Shown piece by piece: positions 48,294 through 59,994 of a stretch of 64,000 bases of DNA; the stretch's first letter is position 1; each line of letters starts with the position of its first letter. The DNA is taken from assembly GCF_022539505.1 (NCBI RefSeq), contig NC_061514.1, forward strand, positions 218,759,837 to 218,823,836. The letters are read 5' to 3'. The translations under genes and the position numbers were made by a program. Below the pieces are notes generated by a model. That model was not told where the DNA came from and made no database searches. It saw only the letters and a program-made list of their open reading frames with translations. This DNA is from Lolium rigidum (lineage: Eukaryota > Streptophyta > Magnoliopsida > Poales > Poaceae).

Positions 48294-50083
48294 TTCATCA
48301 TCGGTATTGGCACCCCCTTGGCTTGTTCCAAGCTTGGGGGAGTGCCGCGGTATCACATCATCACTATCTTTTACCTTTTTACTATCAAGTAGTGTCATAT
48401 CATGAGTAGGGAAGTTATCATATAAGATGTGTTGCGGTATGGAAGTATCTCTCTTTTAATTGGTTATCTATGTATCCCTTGGTGTGAGTTATCGTTATGG
48501 AATATTAATGAGAAGTTTTATCATTTACATTTTGCACATCTTATTTTAGTTTGCAATCTTTATTATATGATTGATCTTGTTGTTAGTATTGGTATCACTT
48601 TGGGAGCATTGAGTAAATCTATTTGGTTTTGGCAAACTTAGCATTGGTCAATAGCAACAACACTTTGAGTTTAAGTAGAAAAGAAGAAATACATGTAGAT
48701 ATGTTATTTCATTATCTTTCTTTCTTGTTAGCTCCTAGCTTAGTATTCTGAAGTTAAAATTGTTTGTGCTTACAAGGAATATGCATGATTGTTTCTATCA
48801 CATGTATATTTGTTTGTTTCCCTCAACTCTTATGCTTGCTAATCAACCTTGCTAGCCAAAGACTCGTACTTGAGAGGGAATGCTTCTCGTGCATCCAAAC
48901 CCTTAAACCAAACCTATGCCATCAGTGTCCACCATAACTACCTACTATGTGGTATTTCCCTGCCATTCCAAGTAAATACTTCATGTGCTACCTTTAAACA
49001 ATTCAAAATTTATTACCTCGTATTTGTGTTAATGTTTTATAGCTCATGAGGAAGTATGTGGTGTTTTATCTTTCAATCTTGTTGGGCAGACTTTCACCAA
49101 TGGACTAGTGGCTTCATCCACTTATCCTATAATTTTGTAAAAAGAGCTGGCAACGGGGTTCCCAGCCCCAATTAATCAACTTTCATTAATAACTCTCTTC
49201 ACATGTTTTACCCTGATTCATCAGTAAGCAACTTAATTTTGCAATAGACACTCCTCCATGGTATGTGAAATGTTGGAAGGCACCCGACGATTCGGTTAGC
49301 CATGGCTTGAGAAAATAAAGGTTGGGAGGAGTGTCATCCTTAAATAAACTAAAGTACATGTGTAAACAAAAGAGAAGGGGGATGATCTACCTTGCTAGTA
49401 GAGATAACGTCCTTCATGGGAGCCGCTCTTTGGAAGTCTGTTTGGCAAGGGGGTTAGAGTACCCACTACCATTTGTTGACAACAGCAAACACCTCTCAAA
49501 CTTTACTTTTATGCTCTCTATATGATTTCAAAACTTAAAAAGCTCTAGCACATGATTTAATCCATGCTTCCCTCTGCGAAGGGCCTATCTTTTACTTTAT
49601 GTTGAGTCAGTAAACCTATTTCCCTCTATCTTAAGCAAGCAATTGAGTTGTTGTGATCAAACCATTTATACTGTGATCTACTTAATCATGCCTTTTATTC
49701 TTCCGTGTTTAGTACAAGTTTTATCTGAATGAATATAGCTTTGAAGGTTATCAATGATTATGAGGAGATTACTATGATTGAGTGTGCAAGTTTTGCTATA
49801 AGCTTTAATATAAGAGCGCTGCTCGATAGATAAGTACAATCTGTTAACTGTTCTTTGACCAAGAATGAAGTTTGCCATCACCAATTATGATTTCCTATGC
49901 ACCTTTATTTGTGATTTCCTTTTACTTGTTTCAAGTTGAATTATATGAGGAAGTTGTTCACTAGAATGTCTTGTGTGAATTAATATGATGCTTCTTGTCC
50001 GTATTTTATTTATCGACTCTTCACTCCATAAACATGTGGTCTTGTTTACTGAGTTCAGTTTCGCTTGGGGACAAGCGAAGTCT
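48294..50083 (+). other. Non-coding module 2 of the plus-strand Athila-like element
   Basis: Starts with a polypurine-tract copy (aagcttgggggag, 48330-48342) 37 bp after the ORF stop. It contains a section (about 48640-49200) matching 45060-45770, including a 52-bp stretch identical in both. The rest is AT-rich with no coding signal, up to the functional polypurine tract. Confidence 0.6.
49140..49191 (+). repeat. 52-bp perfectly conserved non-coding block (second copy)
   Basis: Identical over 52 bases to 45706-45757 although flanking sequence differs at many sites. It runs from aaaagagctggcaacggggt to tttcattaata. Confidence 0.85.
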
Positions 50084-50097
50084 AAGCTTGGGGGAGT
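50084..50097 (+). promoter_or_regulatory. Functional polypurine tract of the plus-strand Athila-like element
   Basis: aagcttgggggagt directly before the LTR start TGATACGTCC. Sister copies lie at 44314 and 48330. Confidence 0.85.
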
Positions 50098-51605
50098 TGA
50101 TACGTCCATTTTGCATCACTATTTTATATCATAATTTACTGTTATTCATTGATATATTTCATATTTAGAGGTGATACTTATGTTATTTCATCTATTTTGC
50201 ATGTTTCATGATTATTGGAGGATCATTCACCGGAGTCAGGATTCTGCTGGAAAAAGCACCGTCAGAATGCAATATTTCTGGAGATCAACAATTGACGGAA
50301 ATTACACCGAGGATCTTATTTTTCCAGAAGATTGAGCTAGCCAAAAGGAGGAGCCGAGGAGGGCCACCATGGCCCCCCCATAGGCCGGCACGGGCCCTGG
50401 CCTGGCCGCGCCGCCTTGTGGGGAGGGGGCCCACAACCCACTTCGGCCGCCTCTCCTTCGCGTACTTCTTCTCCCCGAAAACCTAAGCTCCAGAGAATAA
50501 TCGCGAGGAGACACAGCCGCCTCTGCGGGGCGGAAAACACCAGAGAAAAGAGCTCTCCGGCAGGCTGAAATCCGCGGGGAAATTCCCTCCCGGAGGGGAA
50601 ATCGACGCCATCGTCACCGCCATCGAGCTGGACTTCATTGGGATCATCATCACCATCATCTCCACCATCGTCACCGTCATCTCCACCGCTGCACCTCGTC
50701 ACCGCTGTAACATCTAGGGTTGAATCTTGATTGTTTGATAGGGGAAACACTCCCGGTATTGATTACTCCTTGTTATTGATGCTATTGAGTGAAACTATTG
50801 AACCAAGGTTTATGTTCAGATTGTTATTCATCATCATATCACCTCTGATCATGTTCCATATGATGTCTCGTGAGTAGTTCGTTTAGTTCTTGAGGACATG
50901 GGTGAAGTCTAAATGTTAGTAGTGAACTATGTTGAGTAATATTCAATGGTTTGATATTTAAGTTGTGGTGTTATTCTTCTAGTGGTGTCATGTGAACGTC
51001 GACTACATGATACTTCACCTTTATGGGCCTAGGGGAATACATCTTGTATTTTTTTGCTAATTGTGGGGTTGCCGGAGTGACGACAACTCTGAACCCCCGT
51101 TGGTATATCGATGCGGGAGGGATAGCGAGGATCTCGAGTTTAAGGTCTGTGGTTAGATTTATCTTGATTACTTTCTTGTAGTTGCGGATGCTTGCAAGGG
51201 GTATAATCACAAGTATGTATTAGTCCTAGGAAGGGCAGTACATTAGCATAGGTTCACCCACACAACACTTATCAAAACAATGAAGATTAATCAACTATAT
51301 GAAGCGAAAGCACTAGACTAAATTCCCGTGTGTCCTCAAGAACGTTTGGTCATCATAAGTAAACAAACCGGCTTGTCCTTTGTGCTAAAAAGGATTGGGC
51401 CACTCGCTGCAATTATTACTCTCGCATTTTACTTACTTGTACTTTATTTATATGCTATATCAAAACCCCCTGAATACTTGTCTGTGAGCATTTACAGTGA
51501 ATCCTTCATCGAAACTGCTTGTCAACACCTTCTGCTCCTCGTTGGGTTCGACACTCTGACTTATCGAAAGTACTACGATACACCCCCTATACTTGTGGGT
51601 CATCA
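50098..51605 (+). repeat. 3' LTR of the plus-strand Athila-like element
   Basis: 1508 bp starting TGATACGTCCATTTTGCATC and ending ACTTGTGGGTCATCA. It contains a GC-rich stretch (about 50340-50700) with ATC/CAC repeats, typical of the transcribed leader of these LTRs. It is a different LTR type from the TGATACGTCTCC family. The right flank begins atcac. Confidence 0.85.
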
Positions 51606-51990
51606 ATCACCAATCGCCATGCGGATTTGGTGGTACCCACTACGCAAATCTACCTTAGAGAAAATCGTGGCACCACTCAACTCATCAAGCATGTCATCTA
51701 AACACGGAATGGGATGGCGCTATCGAACAGTAATGGCATTGATGGGGTGACAATCCATACACATTCGTTGCGACTCATCCGGTTTAGGAACAAGAATCAC
51801 CGGAACCGCACACGGGCTAAGGCTTTCGCGAACGTACCCTTTAGCGAGGAGGTCTTTATTTGGCGTTGAATCTCCTTTGTATCTTTGGGGTTGGTGCGGT
51901 AGGTGGCGCGGTTTGGAAGGGGAGCGCCGGGTATGAGGTCGATGCAGTGCTCGATGCCCTGAAGCGATGGTAGTCCATGAGGTAGCTCGT
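51606..51990 (-). pseudogene. Gypsy reverse transcriptase fragment, minus strand
   Basis: Reading from the right: ELPHGLPSLQGIEHCIDLIP, then LLAKGYVRESLSPCAVPVIL, VPKPDESQRMCMDCHPINAI and, toward the left end, [20 protein letters not shown]. These are the N-terminal blocks of a Gypsy reverse transcriptase including the first catalytic Asp. It has one frame change and a stop, and is cut on both sides, by an Athila-like LTR (left) and a TGTAACATCCC LTR (right). The rest of that element is not in the window. Confidence 0.85.
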
Positions 51991-53306
51991 TGTAACATCC
52001 CAAAAATTTCAAAATCAATAAAGAGACAATGTCCCTTGTTCAAAATTTTGGAGCTAACAAATTTTTTCTTTAAATTCTATGTGTTGCATAGTATGAATGC
52101 ATGTAGGTGTGATTTTGCCATGCTATGTGTTTGAAGTGCTTGACATCATCTCTAAACCCTAACCATGTTCATTTGAGATCAAAAAGGGGAGCAAAGAAAA
52201 AGAAAAGAGAAAATGCAAAAACCTCACATATGGGCATATGGCCATTTTTTTAACCTAGGCCATATTAACTTGCCAATGGTTTGGAAACTTTTCTAAACTC
52301 AAAAGAATCCCTCTTGCATCAAAGAAACCAAAATCAAATCAAAGAAAAATGCAAAACCTTGCCACATGTGATAATGGACTTTCACATCAGGGTACCCACT
52401 TTGAGCCCCTGGATTAAGAGATTCTTAAACCAAACTCTCCCAACTCTTTGCACCTCATCCAATACCTCATCAAGTTGAACATTTTTTCTGTTGACCACTT
52501 TGACTAGTTCTCTTTCTATTGATTAATAAAAGGAGGCAAAGTGACAACATCAAATCAGATTCTAGATTGGGTCAATTTTGGATTTTCACAAACCTGCACC
52601 ATTTTGCACACCACCACCACCAACTTGTGCCAAATGTTATTAGAATCAACTCCACCAAAAATCTTTGCAAAATTCAAACTATAAATAGAGGCCTCCCTCG
52701 CCGCACAGAGCCGCACCGAGTCGCAGCACCCCTCGCCGCTATAAATAGAGGCCTCCCTCGCCTCAATTCTTCACACCACTCGCTTCTCCTCTCGTCCCTG
52801 ACCCTCCTTGAGCTCTCCCTCTTCCCAATTTACACCGTAGCTAGCCAATTGCTCGCCGGAGTGCCGTGGAGCCGCCGCAGAAGGAGCCGGAGCTAGGAGC
52901 CACCTGAGGCGACGCCACCTGTACCAGGAGATTCGCCACCCTCGACAACGTCGCTGCGCACCCTCGCCGATGATCGCCGGAGCTCAGGTGAGCCTCCGCC
53001 CCCCTGGTGCTTGCTGCCAGTGAGCCCGTGCTCGTCGTCGACGACGATGCACGTGGACCGTCCGATCGAGTTCTAATCCTGCGTCCCAGATTCAAACATA
53101 CCGATTCGGGTTTTATGAGCCACTGACAGGTGGAGCCCCCTATCAGGCAGCCCACTCGCGTGAGACCCGCAGCTGGGACGACCCATTTCTCTTTTTCTCT
53201 GTGGCCCGTGTAGTTTCCCGCGCAGGCCCATCCATTCAAATTCGAATAATTCAATTTAATTCAAATTCAATACTGGAACCAAGTTCAAATTTAAAATTAG
53301 GAAGAT
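51991..53306 (+). repeat. 5' LTR, left piece
   Basis: Starts TGTAACATCCC. Its promoter zone carries two ctataaatagagg boxes (52679 and 52739), then GC-rich sequence homologous, in reverse, to 55600-56110. It ends at aggaagat, where the inverted solo LTR enters. Confidence 0.8.
52679..52762 (+). promoter_or_regulatory. Duplicated TATA-box region, units 60 bp apart
   Basis: The 24-bp sequence starting ctataaatagaggcctccc occurs at 52679-52702 and again at 52739-52762, exactly 60 bp later. The opposite-strand solo LTR of the same family has a single box (56111-56118). Confidence 0.75.
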
Positions 53307-56300
53307 TTTCAACACCCGGATTTTTAAGTCCAGATGCCTATTATATCATACATCGCAATCCCAGGAAGATTGTTTTTGCGAGACATAATAGTAAGTAGTT
53401 CAGAGTCATCATTTATTACAACACATACTTGTCTTACAACAACGGATCACATGATCCAATATTACACAAATGGATTGTTCAACATCACAAATAAGTAGCG
53501 GAAGCGAGGTAGTAGTGGACTATCTATTCCACAGGCAACGCTTGACGTTAGAAGACGATCCTAGTTATCGTAGACGTCCTGTTGTCCGTCATCCTGATAC
53601 TGTTGCTCCTCTTCAAAGTCTGGCATTTGAATAGCCAGGGCAAAGCCATGAGTACTTTAAAGTACTCACAAACTAATACTAAGGTAAATACATATCTAGT
53701 GTAGTAAGGGGTGCTAAGCTCTAGGTTTATTTGCATAAAGCCAAGTTTTAGTTCATCAAACATTTAGTAAAGACTCATCATTTGATAGACTAACTCAAGT
53801 GGGAACATTAGTGTCATTCCCACAAATCATTTGTTAACCAAGTCAAAATCACCATTCAATTCATCATTCCTTTTTAAGATCAAAAATTCTGATAATGGAA
53901 TAGTATGGCCTTTCCAATCGTCCATAACCGTGGACACGGCTATTCGAATAGGTTTAACACTCGCGAGAGGTTGTACTCTTGTGCCACAACTTTTGATTAC
54001 ATCCGTCGAGGATAACCTCGAATCATCGTAACTCAGTACGCGGATCATCAACCTTAACCTTTCACTTATATATACTAGTATAGGCACCTCTCCCCATGAG
54101 CTTGGCCTCCCGGTGAAAACCAACTATTAACCCGGGAACTGCACAGGGCTTGGGTCGTACATTCACCTCATATTCACATCATTTCCCATACACGGAGGCA
54201 GCCTCGGCGTAACCCCTATGATGCTTGTTTAGAGGGAACCCATACTAAAATACACAAGTTTCTAGTTAAGCCCTACCCATAATCAGGTATTGTGGGGGTA
54301 CTTGTATAATTGGAAGGGTATCGCATTCAAACCCAATCATCAGTTTTTGGTAAGTTTCACCAAGTCAACCATGTCACCTTCAAATTCACTTTCTTTCAAA
54401 GTCATTTCACTTCACCAAGTTCCCATCTAGAGTAGTCAAATTTTATTTGATTAGCACTAGCAACTATTTCATGAGGGGTGCTATTTAGCTTTGATTGGTT
54501 CTAAGCTAACCTTAAATCTTGTTCTACTCTATACCAAGTGAATCATAAATCAAAAAGTACTTTAAAGTAAAAACATGGGATAGGTAATACATAAAATTAA
54601 AGGGGTGATGGTGCCTTGCTCTTGTAGAGCTTTGCATCATGGTGGTTAGCAAGAGTTTAGCTTGCCTTGGTGGGGATAGGAGTCAAAGTTTTCCTCCTCC
54701 TCTTGAGAGTAGCTTCCCTCCTCCAAGTATTCCTCGTTACTAGCGTCTATATACGAATACGAGGTACACAATCACCACACAAATACTTGCATGCTAGACT
54801 AAAATACACAAAAAGGGTTCACACAACTAATTCTAACATCACATCAATCATGGCATGGTGGATTACTTGGTTTGTTCTTATTTAAGAGAAAAATAATTTC
54901 CTCTCATTATAAGTATTTATTTGATTTGCTATTTAAGTCTTTGGAGAAAATAATTTCCTCTCATTAATCCTATCAAGATTTAATCTCCACAAATAATAAT
55001 AAGGTATGAAATATAAGTTGACCAAGGTCAACATTTCATATCTATTATGAGGGAGTAATAATTTAAATGAGGTGCTACACATCATACAATTTAAAACTAA
55101 CATTTAAATGGTTTAAAAATCTCTAAGTAATAACAATCAGAGGTTTATTAGCCTAATGTCATTTCCTCTTGTTGTATTACTTAGGATAAAGATTTAAATG
55201 AGAGAGTAGCTCTCATACTATTTATAAGATTCAAATTCCAAAATTTAAATGCACTAGAAATGGCTACATAGCCATTATTTTGATCCAGTACATGATCATG
55301 CAAACAACTTGTCTATATTATTGCATAAACAATTAAAGGACATCAATTGTGATTTATGAGAGTTGGAATCAACTCAAAATCAGTTTTGGTTGAATTTTAA
55401 ATTAAGTTTCAATTTGCAAAAGTCCCTGACTTGTTATTTTTAGCACTTTAATTCTACCACGAATTTGGAGATGGGACCAGTGGCATTGGCTAGATAATTT
55501 CCTTAGCTTTCCAAAGATATAAAGTTGGACAAATTTGGTGGAGTAGTTTGAAAGGTATTCAATTTGGAAGTGGACACCAGTATTGAATTTGAACTGAAAC
55601 TATTTAAACGAAATTTGAATTCTTGGGCTGCGCGGGAAATGGAAACGGGCCGAAATGATTTTAAATCGCGACGCATGGCCCAGCAACACAGCCCGTGTGA
55701 GTGGGCCGCCTGACGAGGTGGGGGCCACCCGTCAGTGGCTCGTAACAGAGCGAAACGGTATGCTTGTTATCAACCGTCGGATTAGAACGAGATCGAGTGG
55801 TCGAGGATCATCGTCGTCTCCGACGAGATCCCGACGGAGTGACGGCGAGCCTAGGGGGTCGGAGGACCTACCGGAGTTCCCGCGGGGTTCTGCTAGGTGC
55901 GAGGCGACGTTGTCGACGGTGCTGAAGCTCCTGGTAGCAGTGGCGAGGCGCGGGGAAGCGTCAATCGTCGGCGGTGATCTGCGGGCAACGGCGGACTTCG
56001 TCTTGCAATTGGTGGTGCTCCGGCGAGGTGGTGTCAAATTGACTGGTGGAGAAGAAGCAAGGATGGGAGGAGAACGAGTTGGTGTGAAGAGATGGTGCTC
56101 GGGACGTCTCTATTTATAGCGGGGGTGGTGGCCGGCGGGTGCTGTGAAGGGGCGTCCATGGCGCGGCGTCTACGGTGCTCGAAGGGGCAAGGCGAGGACG
56201 GCTATGTGTAGGCGTCGTCCTGGCGATGCTCAAGGTGCAGCGAGCGCAGAGAAAAGAGGATGGGATCGATCGGGCGCGTGCTCATCATGCCACGGTACCC

Positions 56301-57566
56301 GCGGTACTTCTCCGGCGAGAACGACGGTGACAAGGCGGCCGCAGGCATTCGAGGGTGTCTACGCGGTAGAGGGTGGCGAGGAGATGCTCGACGCAGGCGT
56401 AGCCTTTGCAGGGGAGGGCGAGGGTGCTCGAGCGCGCGACGTACTGGTGCGTCCAGAGCGCGCTCACCGCGTCGGCTGGCATGCACTGGCATGGTTTTGG
56501 ACGCGCGCGTTCTGGCCAATGCCGTGCCTTGGCGAGCTCGAGCCGTGCACTGGCATGTTCATGGTGATGAGTAGATGCTCTGGGACATGGTGGTGCTGAG
56601 AGAGGGAGGCCAGAGAGTGGGTGACCAAAGGTGGCCGGCATGGTACATGGCATGGGCTTTTCTCTCCTTTTCTTCACTTTAATCAACCAGGGCAAGGACG
56701 AGTCTTGATGCAGGGGTTGCAGGAGAGTCTAATGATCACAAGTTAAAAGCTGGTTTAGGCAAGAAACCAGTGTGTAATAGCAAGTAACACAAATCTGGAA
56801 AGTTGCCTGCAAGGTGTTCGGAGAAATGGCCGCAAGAACATTTTGAAAGAATTTTGGAAAACTTTTTGGTGAGTCTCAAACATATAATTAATGTGAGAGA
56901 TTGGTGGTGGTGGTATTCAATTTGGAGCTATTTTGCAAAAATTTCAAAATGGGGTCATCTTCACTTTGATTCAAAGTCACCACATGTCAAATCTCTACTG
57001 GTCAACCTGGTCAAAGTTAGCCATGGTGGTCAACATCAAAGTTGTTGACTTTGACATGGTCTTGTATGAGGTGTCAATGGTTGACCAAGTTTAGTTTAAG
57101 AAAGAATAAAACCAGAGGGGTAAAGTGAGGAACATGTTAAAAAGTGCACATATGACCATGATCATATGTGAGATGATTTTGAGAAATATTTTGATTTGAT
57201 TCTGGTTTCTTTGATGCATTTGGGTTTGTTTAAGTTATATAAGTATTTTAGAAACCAAAGATCAAGCAATGGTGGCCTTTGGTGATGATTTGCATAATTG
57301 GCCCTATGTGTATGTGAGGGTATTTGGCCCAATTTTGTATTTCTTTTATTTTTCTCCAAAAGAGGTGTTATGATCATGAATTAGGGTTTAAGGGCAAGTG
57401 ATCAACATATCAACACTCATCATGGCAAATGCACAAAAGAAAATCACATATATGCATGAAACTATATGTGACACTATATGCATAGAAAAAGTTTTTGTTT
57501 GTTGCAAATTTTGAGTAATTGAAATCACTCTCTTTGTTTATTATTGTTGAAACTTGGGATGTTACA
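53307..57566 (-). mobile_element. Solo LTR (4260 bp) inserted in an LTR of its own family, inverted
   Basis: On the minus strand it starts TGTAACATCCCAAGTTTC at 57566 and ends GGGTGTTGAAA at 53307 (the usual terminal CA is altered). It is flanked by aagat at 53302-53306 and 57567-57571. Its right half matches 51991-53306 in reverse and its left half matches 57567-59800 in reverse, so both are the same family. A single TATA box lies at 56111-56118 (minus). Open frames inside (e.g. 55655-56119, 56144-56599) fall in the GC-rich leader zone and show no domain. Confidence 0.87.
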
Positions 57567-59800
57567 AAGATCCACTGAGCCAAATTTTATGAAATTGGTA
57601 TTGTTGGAAAGCTTATGAAATGCTCTAACCAACTACACTGATCTCAACCTATATCTATTGTAGAATTAATGTAGCAAAAAGAACAAGCCAGTACCTTTTT
57701 CAAATTCAAACTTTTATTAAAAATCAACCATAAGTGATTTTGAGTTGATTCCAACTCTCATAAGTCACATTTCACATACTATACATGAATATGTAAAAAC
57801 ATAACATATTTGTTTGGATGATCATGGGCTAGAGCAAAATAATGGTTATATGGCCATTTCTAGTCCATTTAAAATTACTCAAAGTTATTTCTTAAATAGT
57901 ATGAGAGGTTCCCTCTCCTTTAAATCATGATCCTAAGTAATTCAATAGGAGGTAATGACCTTGGTCTATAGCACCTCATAGTTGATTACTTAGTGATGTT
58001 AAATTGTGCTTAGTAGTGTTTAAATTGCATGAGGTTTAGTACCTCATTTAAATCCTTTTTCTCAAATGATAAAGGTGAAGTGTTGACCTTGGTCAACATA
58101 TTTCCACACTAATTATTTGAGGAAATTAAATCTTAATAAGATTCAATGAGAGGAAATTATTTCTCTTACAAGTTTCCTTAAACACAAAGCCAACCCCCTT
58201 GGGATGAATGTGGTGATGATATGATGGCTTGTGTGAACCATTTGTGTGTTAAGTCTAGTACTTAAGCTTTGTGTGGTGATTGTATACCTCGTATCCATTT
58301 ATAGACGCTAGTACTGAGGATTGCCAGGAGGAGGAGGTATTCTACCAGGAAGAAGAAGAAAGCTTTGATCACTGTACCAATCAAGGCAAGCTATACTCTT
58401 GCAAGTTACCCGAGTGCAAGCTCAACTTGAGCAAGGCACTCATACCATACTACTTTGTGTTTACTTTCCAAGTCCCAGTTTTTACCTTACAAAGCTTTTG
58501 TTTTGATTATCAATGTTTACTTTTATAGTTAACTTGAGTATAGATGTGAAGTAGTACAAGAAGATCAAAGCTAGCCTAGAGAGCTACAAGCTAGTTAGCA
58601 CCCCTCATGACTAGTTGCTAGTGCTAAAACTAAAAGTGACTACTCTAGCTGGGAACATGTGAATCTTTTGAATTTGAAAACCCTGGAATGATGAGTCATT
58701 CTATTGAAAGATTTTGAAGGTGAATGTGACTTGAATGACATGGTGATTTTGACAAAAACTGATGATTGGGTTCGGATGCGATACCATTCCAATTCTTGAG
58801 TACCCCCACAATACCTGATTATGGGTAAGGCTTTAGCTGGAAATTTATGTGTCTTAGTATGGGTTCCCTCTGAACAAGCGTCATAGAGGTTATGCCAAGG
58901 ATGCCTCCGTTGAAAGTGAAATGACGTGAAAAGAGTTGAATGTTCTACCCAAGCCCTGTGCAGTTCCCAGGATAGAAGTTGGTTATCACTGGGAGGCCAA
59001 ACGCATGGGGGAGGTGCATATATTAGGATATGTAAGTGAAAGGTTAATGGTTGATGATCCACATACTGAGTTATGACTATTCAGGGCTATCCCTGATGGA
59101 TGTAATCAAATGTTGTGGCACAAGTGTGCAACCTCTGCAGAGTGTAAACCTATTCGAATAGCCGTGTCCGCGGTTATGGACGGTTGGATGGCCATACTGT
59201 ACCGTTGTTAGATGATTTCTAAAAATGAATGGTGAATTGAAAGGTGAATTTTACTTGATCACAACAGAGTTGTGGGAATGACTCTAATGTTCCCACTTGA
59301 GTTAAGTTAGGCAATTGAAGAGTCTTTCTTTACTAAATGCTTATGAAATAAAACTGGCTTTATGCAAATGAACCTAGAGCTTAGAACCCTCTCACTAAAA
59401 CTGTTAGTACTTACTCTAGTATTAGTTTGCGAGTACTTTAAAGTACTCACGGCTGTGTCCCTGGCTATTCAAATGGCCAGACTATGAAGAAGAGCAGCAG
59501 TATTAGGAGGACGGACAGCAGGACGTCTATGGCAACTAGGATCGTCTCCTGACGTCAAGCGTTGCATGTGGAATAGATGGACTTTACTACGTACTCTCGC
59601 TATTGTGTTATGTATTGATCCTTAGATCAGGAGTTGTAATGAGTCTGGATCATGTGATCCTTTTTGATGTAAGACTATTATGGTTGTGTAATGAATGATG
59701 TGTTGTGATATGAACTTATTATGTCTCGCCAAAAAAATCTTCCTGGGATTGCGATGTATGGCATAATAGGCAACTGGACATAAAAATCCGGGTGTTGACA
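57567..59800 (+). repeat. 5' LTR, right piece
   Basis: Continues the outer LTR after the solo-LTR insertion and ends ccgggtgttgaca. The 3' part (about 58200-59800) pairs in reverse with 53307-54900. There is no coding signal. Confidence 0.82.
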
Positions 59801-59802
59801 AG

Positions 59803-59816
59803 TTGGCATCAGAGCC
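59803..59816 (+). promoter_or_regulatory. Primer binding site, Met-tRNA type
   Basis: ttggcatcagagcc, two bases after the LTR end. It is a one-base variant of the usual tggtatcagagcc. Confidence 0.8.
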
Positions 59817-59994
59817 ATTGTTTGACCTTAGGAGACCCTAGTTAGAATGGACGTCCTTACTTTCAAAAACAAAGGAAGTGAATACTTATGAAAACTTATT
59901 CACCCTATTACCCTTGAGACTTTGTCTAAGCCATTGTTTGACCTTTGGACACACTTGCTCACTTCTCTAACTCACTCATCCAATTCACTTACAG

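Larger units (their letters stand above)
42759..51605 (+). mobile_element. Athila-like non-autonomous Gypsy element, plus strand, 5' LTR missing
   Basis: The right end is secure: a polypurine tract (50084-50097) abuts a 3' LTR (50098-51605). Leftward lie a second small ORF (46187-48293, split by a solo LTR), a long non-coding module, an Athila-type ORF (43176-44291) and a leader with an apparent intron. No gag, protease, reverse transcriptase or integrase was seen. The matching 5' LTR is absent; the left limit is set where the TGTCACA fragment ends. Because two similar 3' modules are present (45060-45770, 48640-49200), the region may be a fusion of two related elements. The right end interrupts a Gypsy RT fragment at 51606. 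Confidence 0.7.

Noticed and set aside
55655..56599. 150-codon frames in the solo LTR (55655-56119, 56144-56599)
   Set aside because: They lie in the GC-rich leader zone of an LTR on the strand opposite to the element and are not preserved in the homologous outer LTR.
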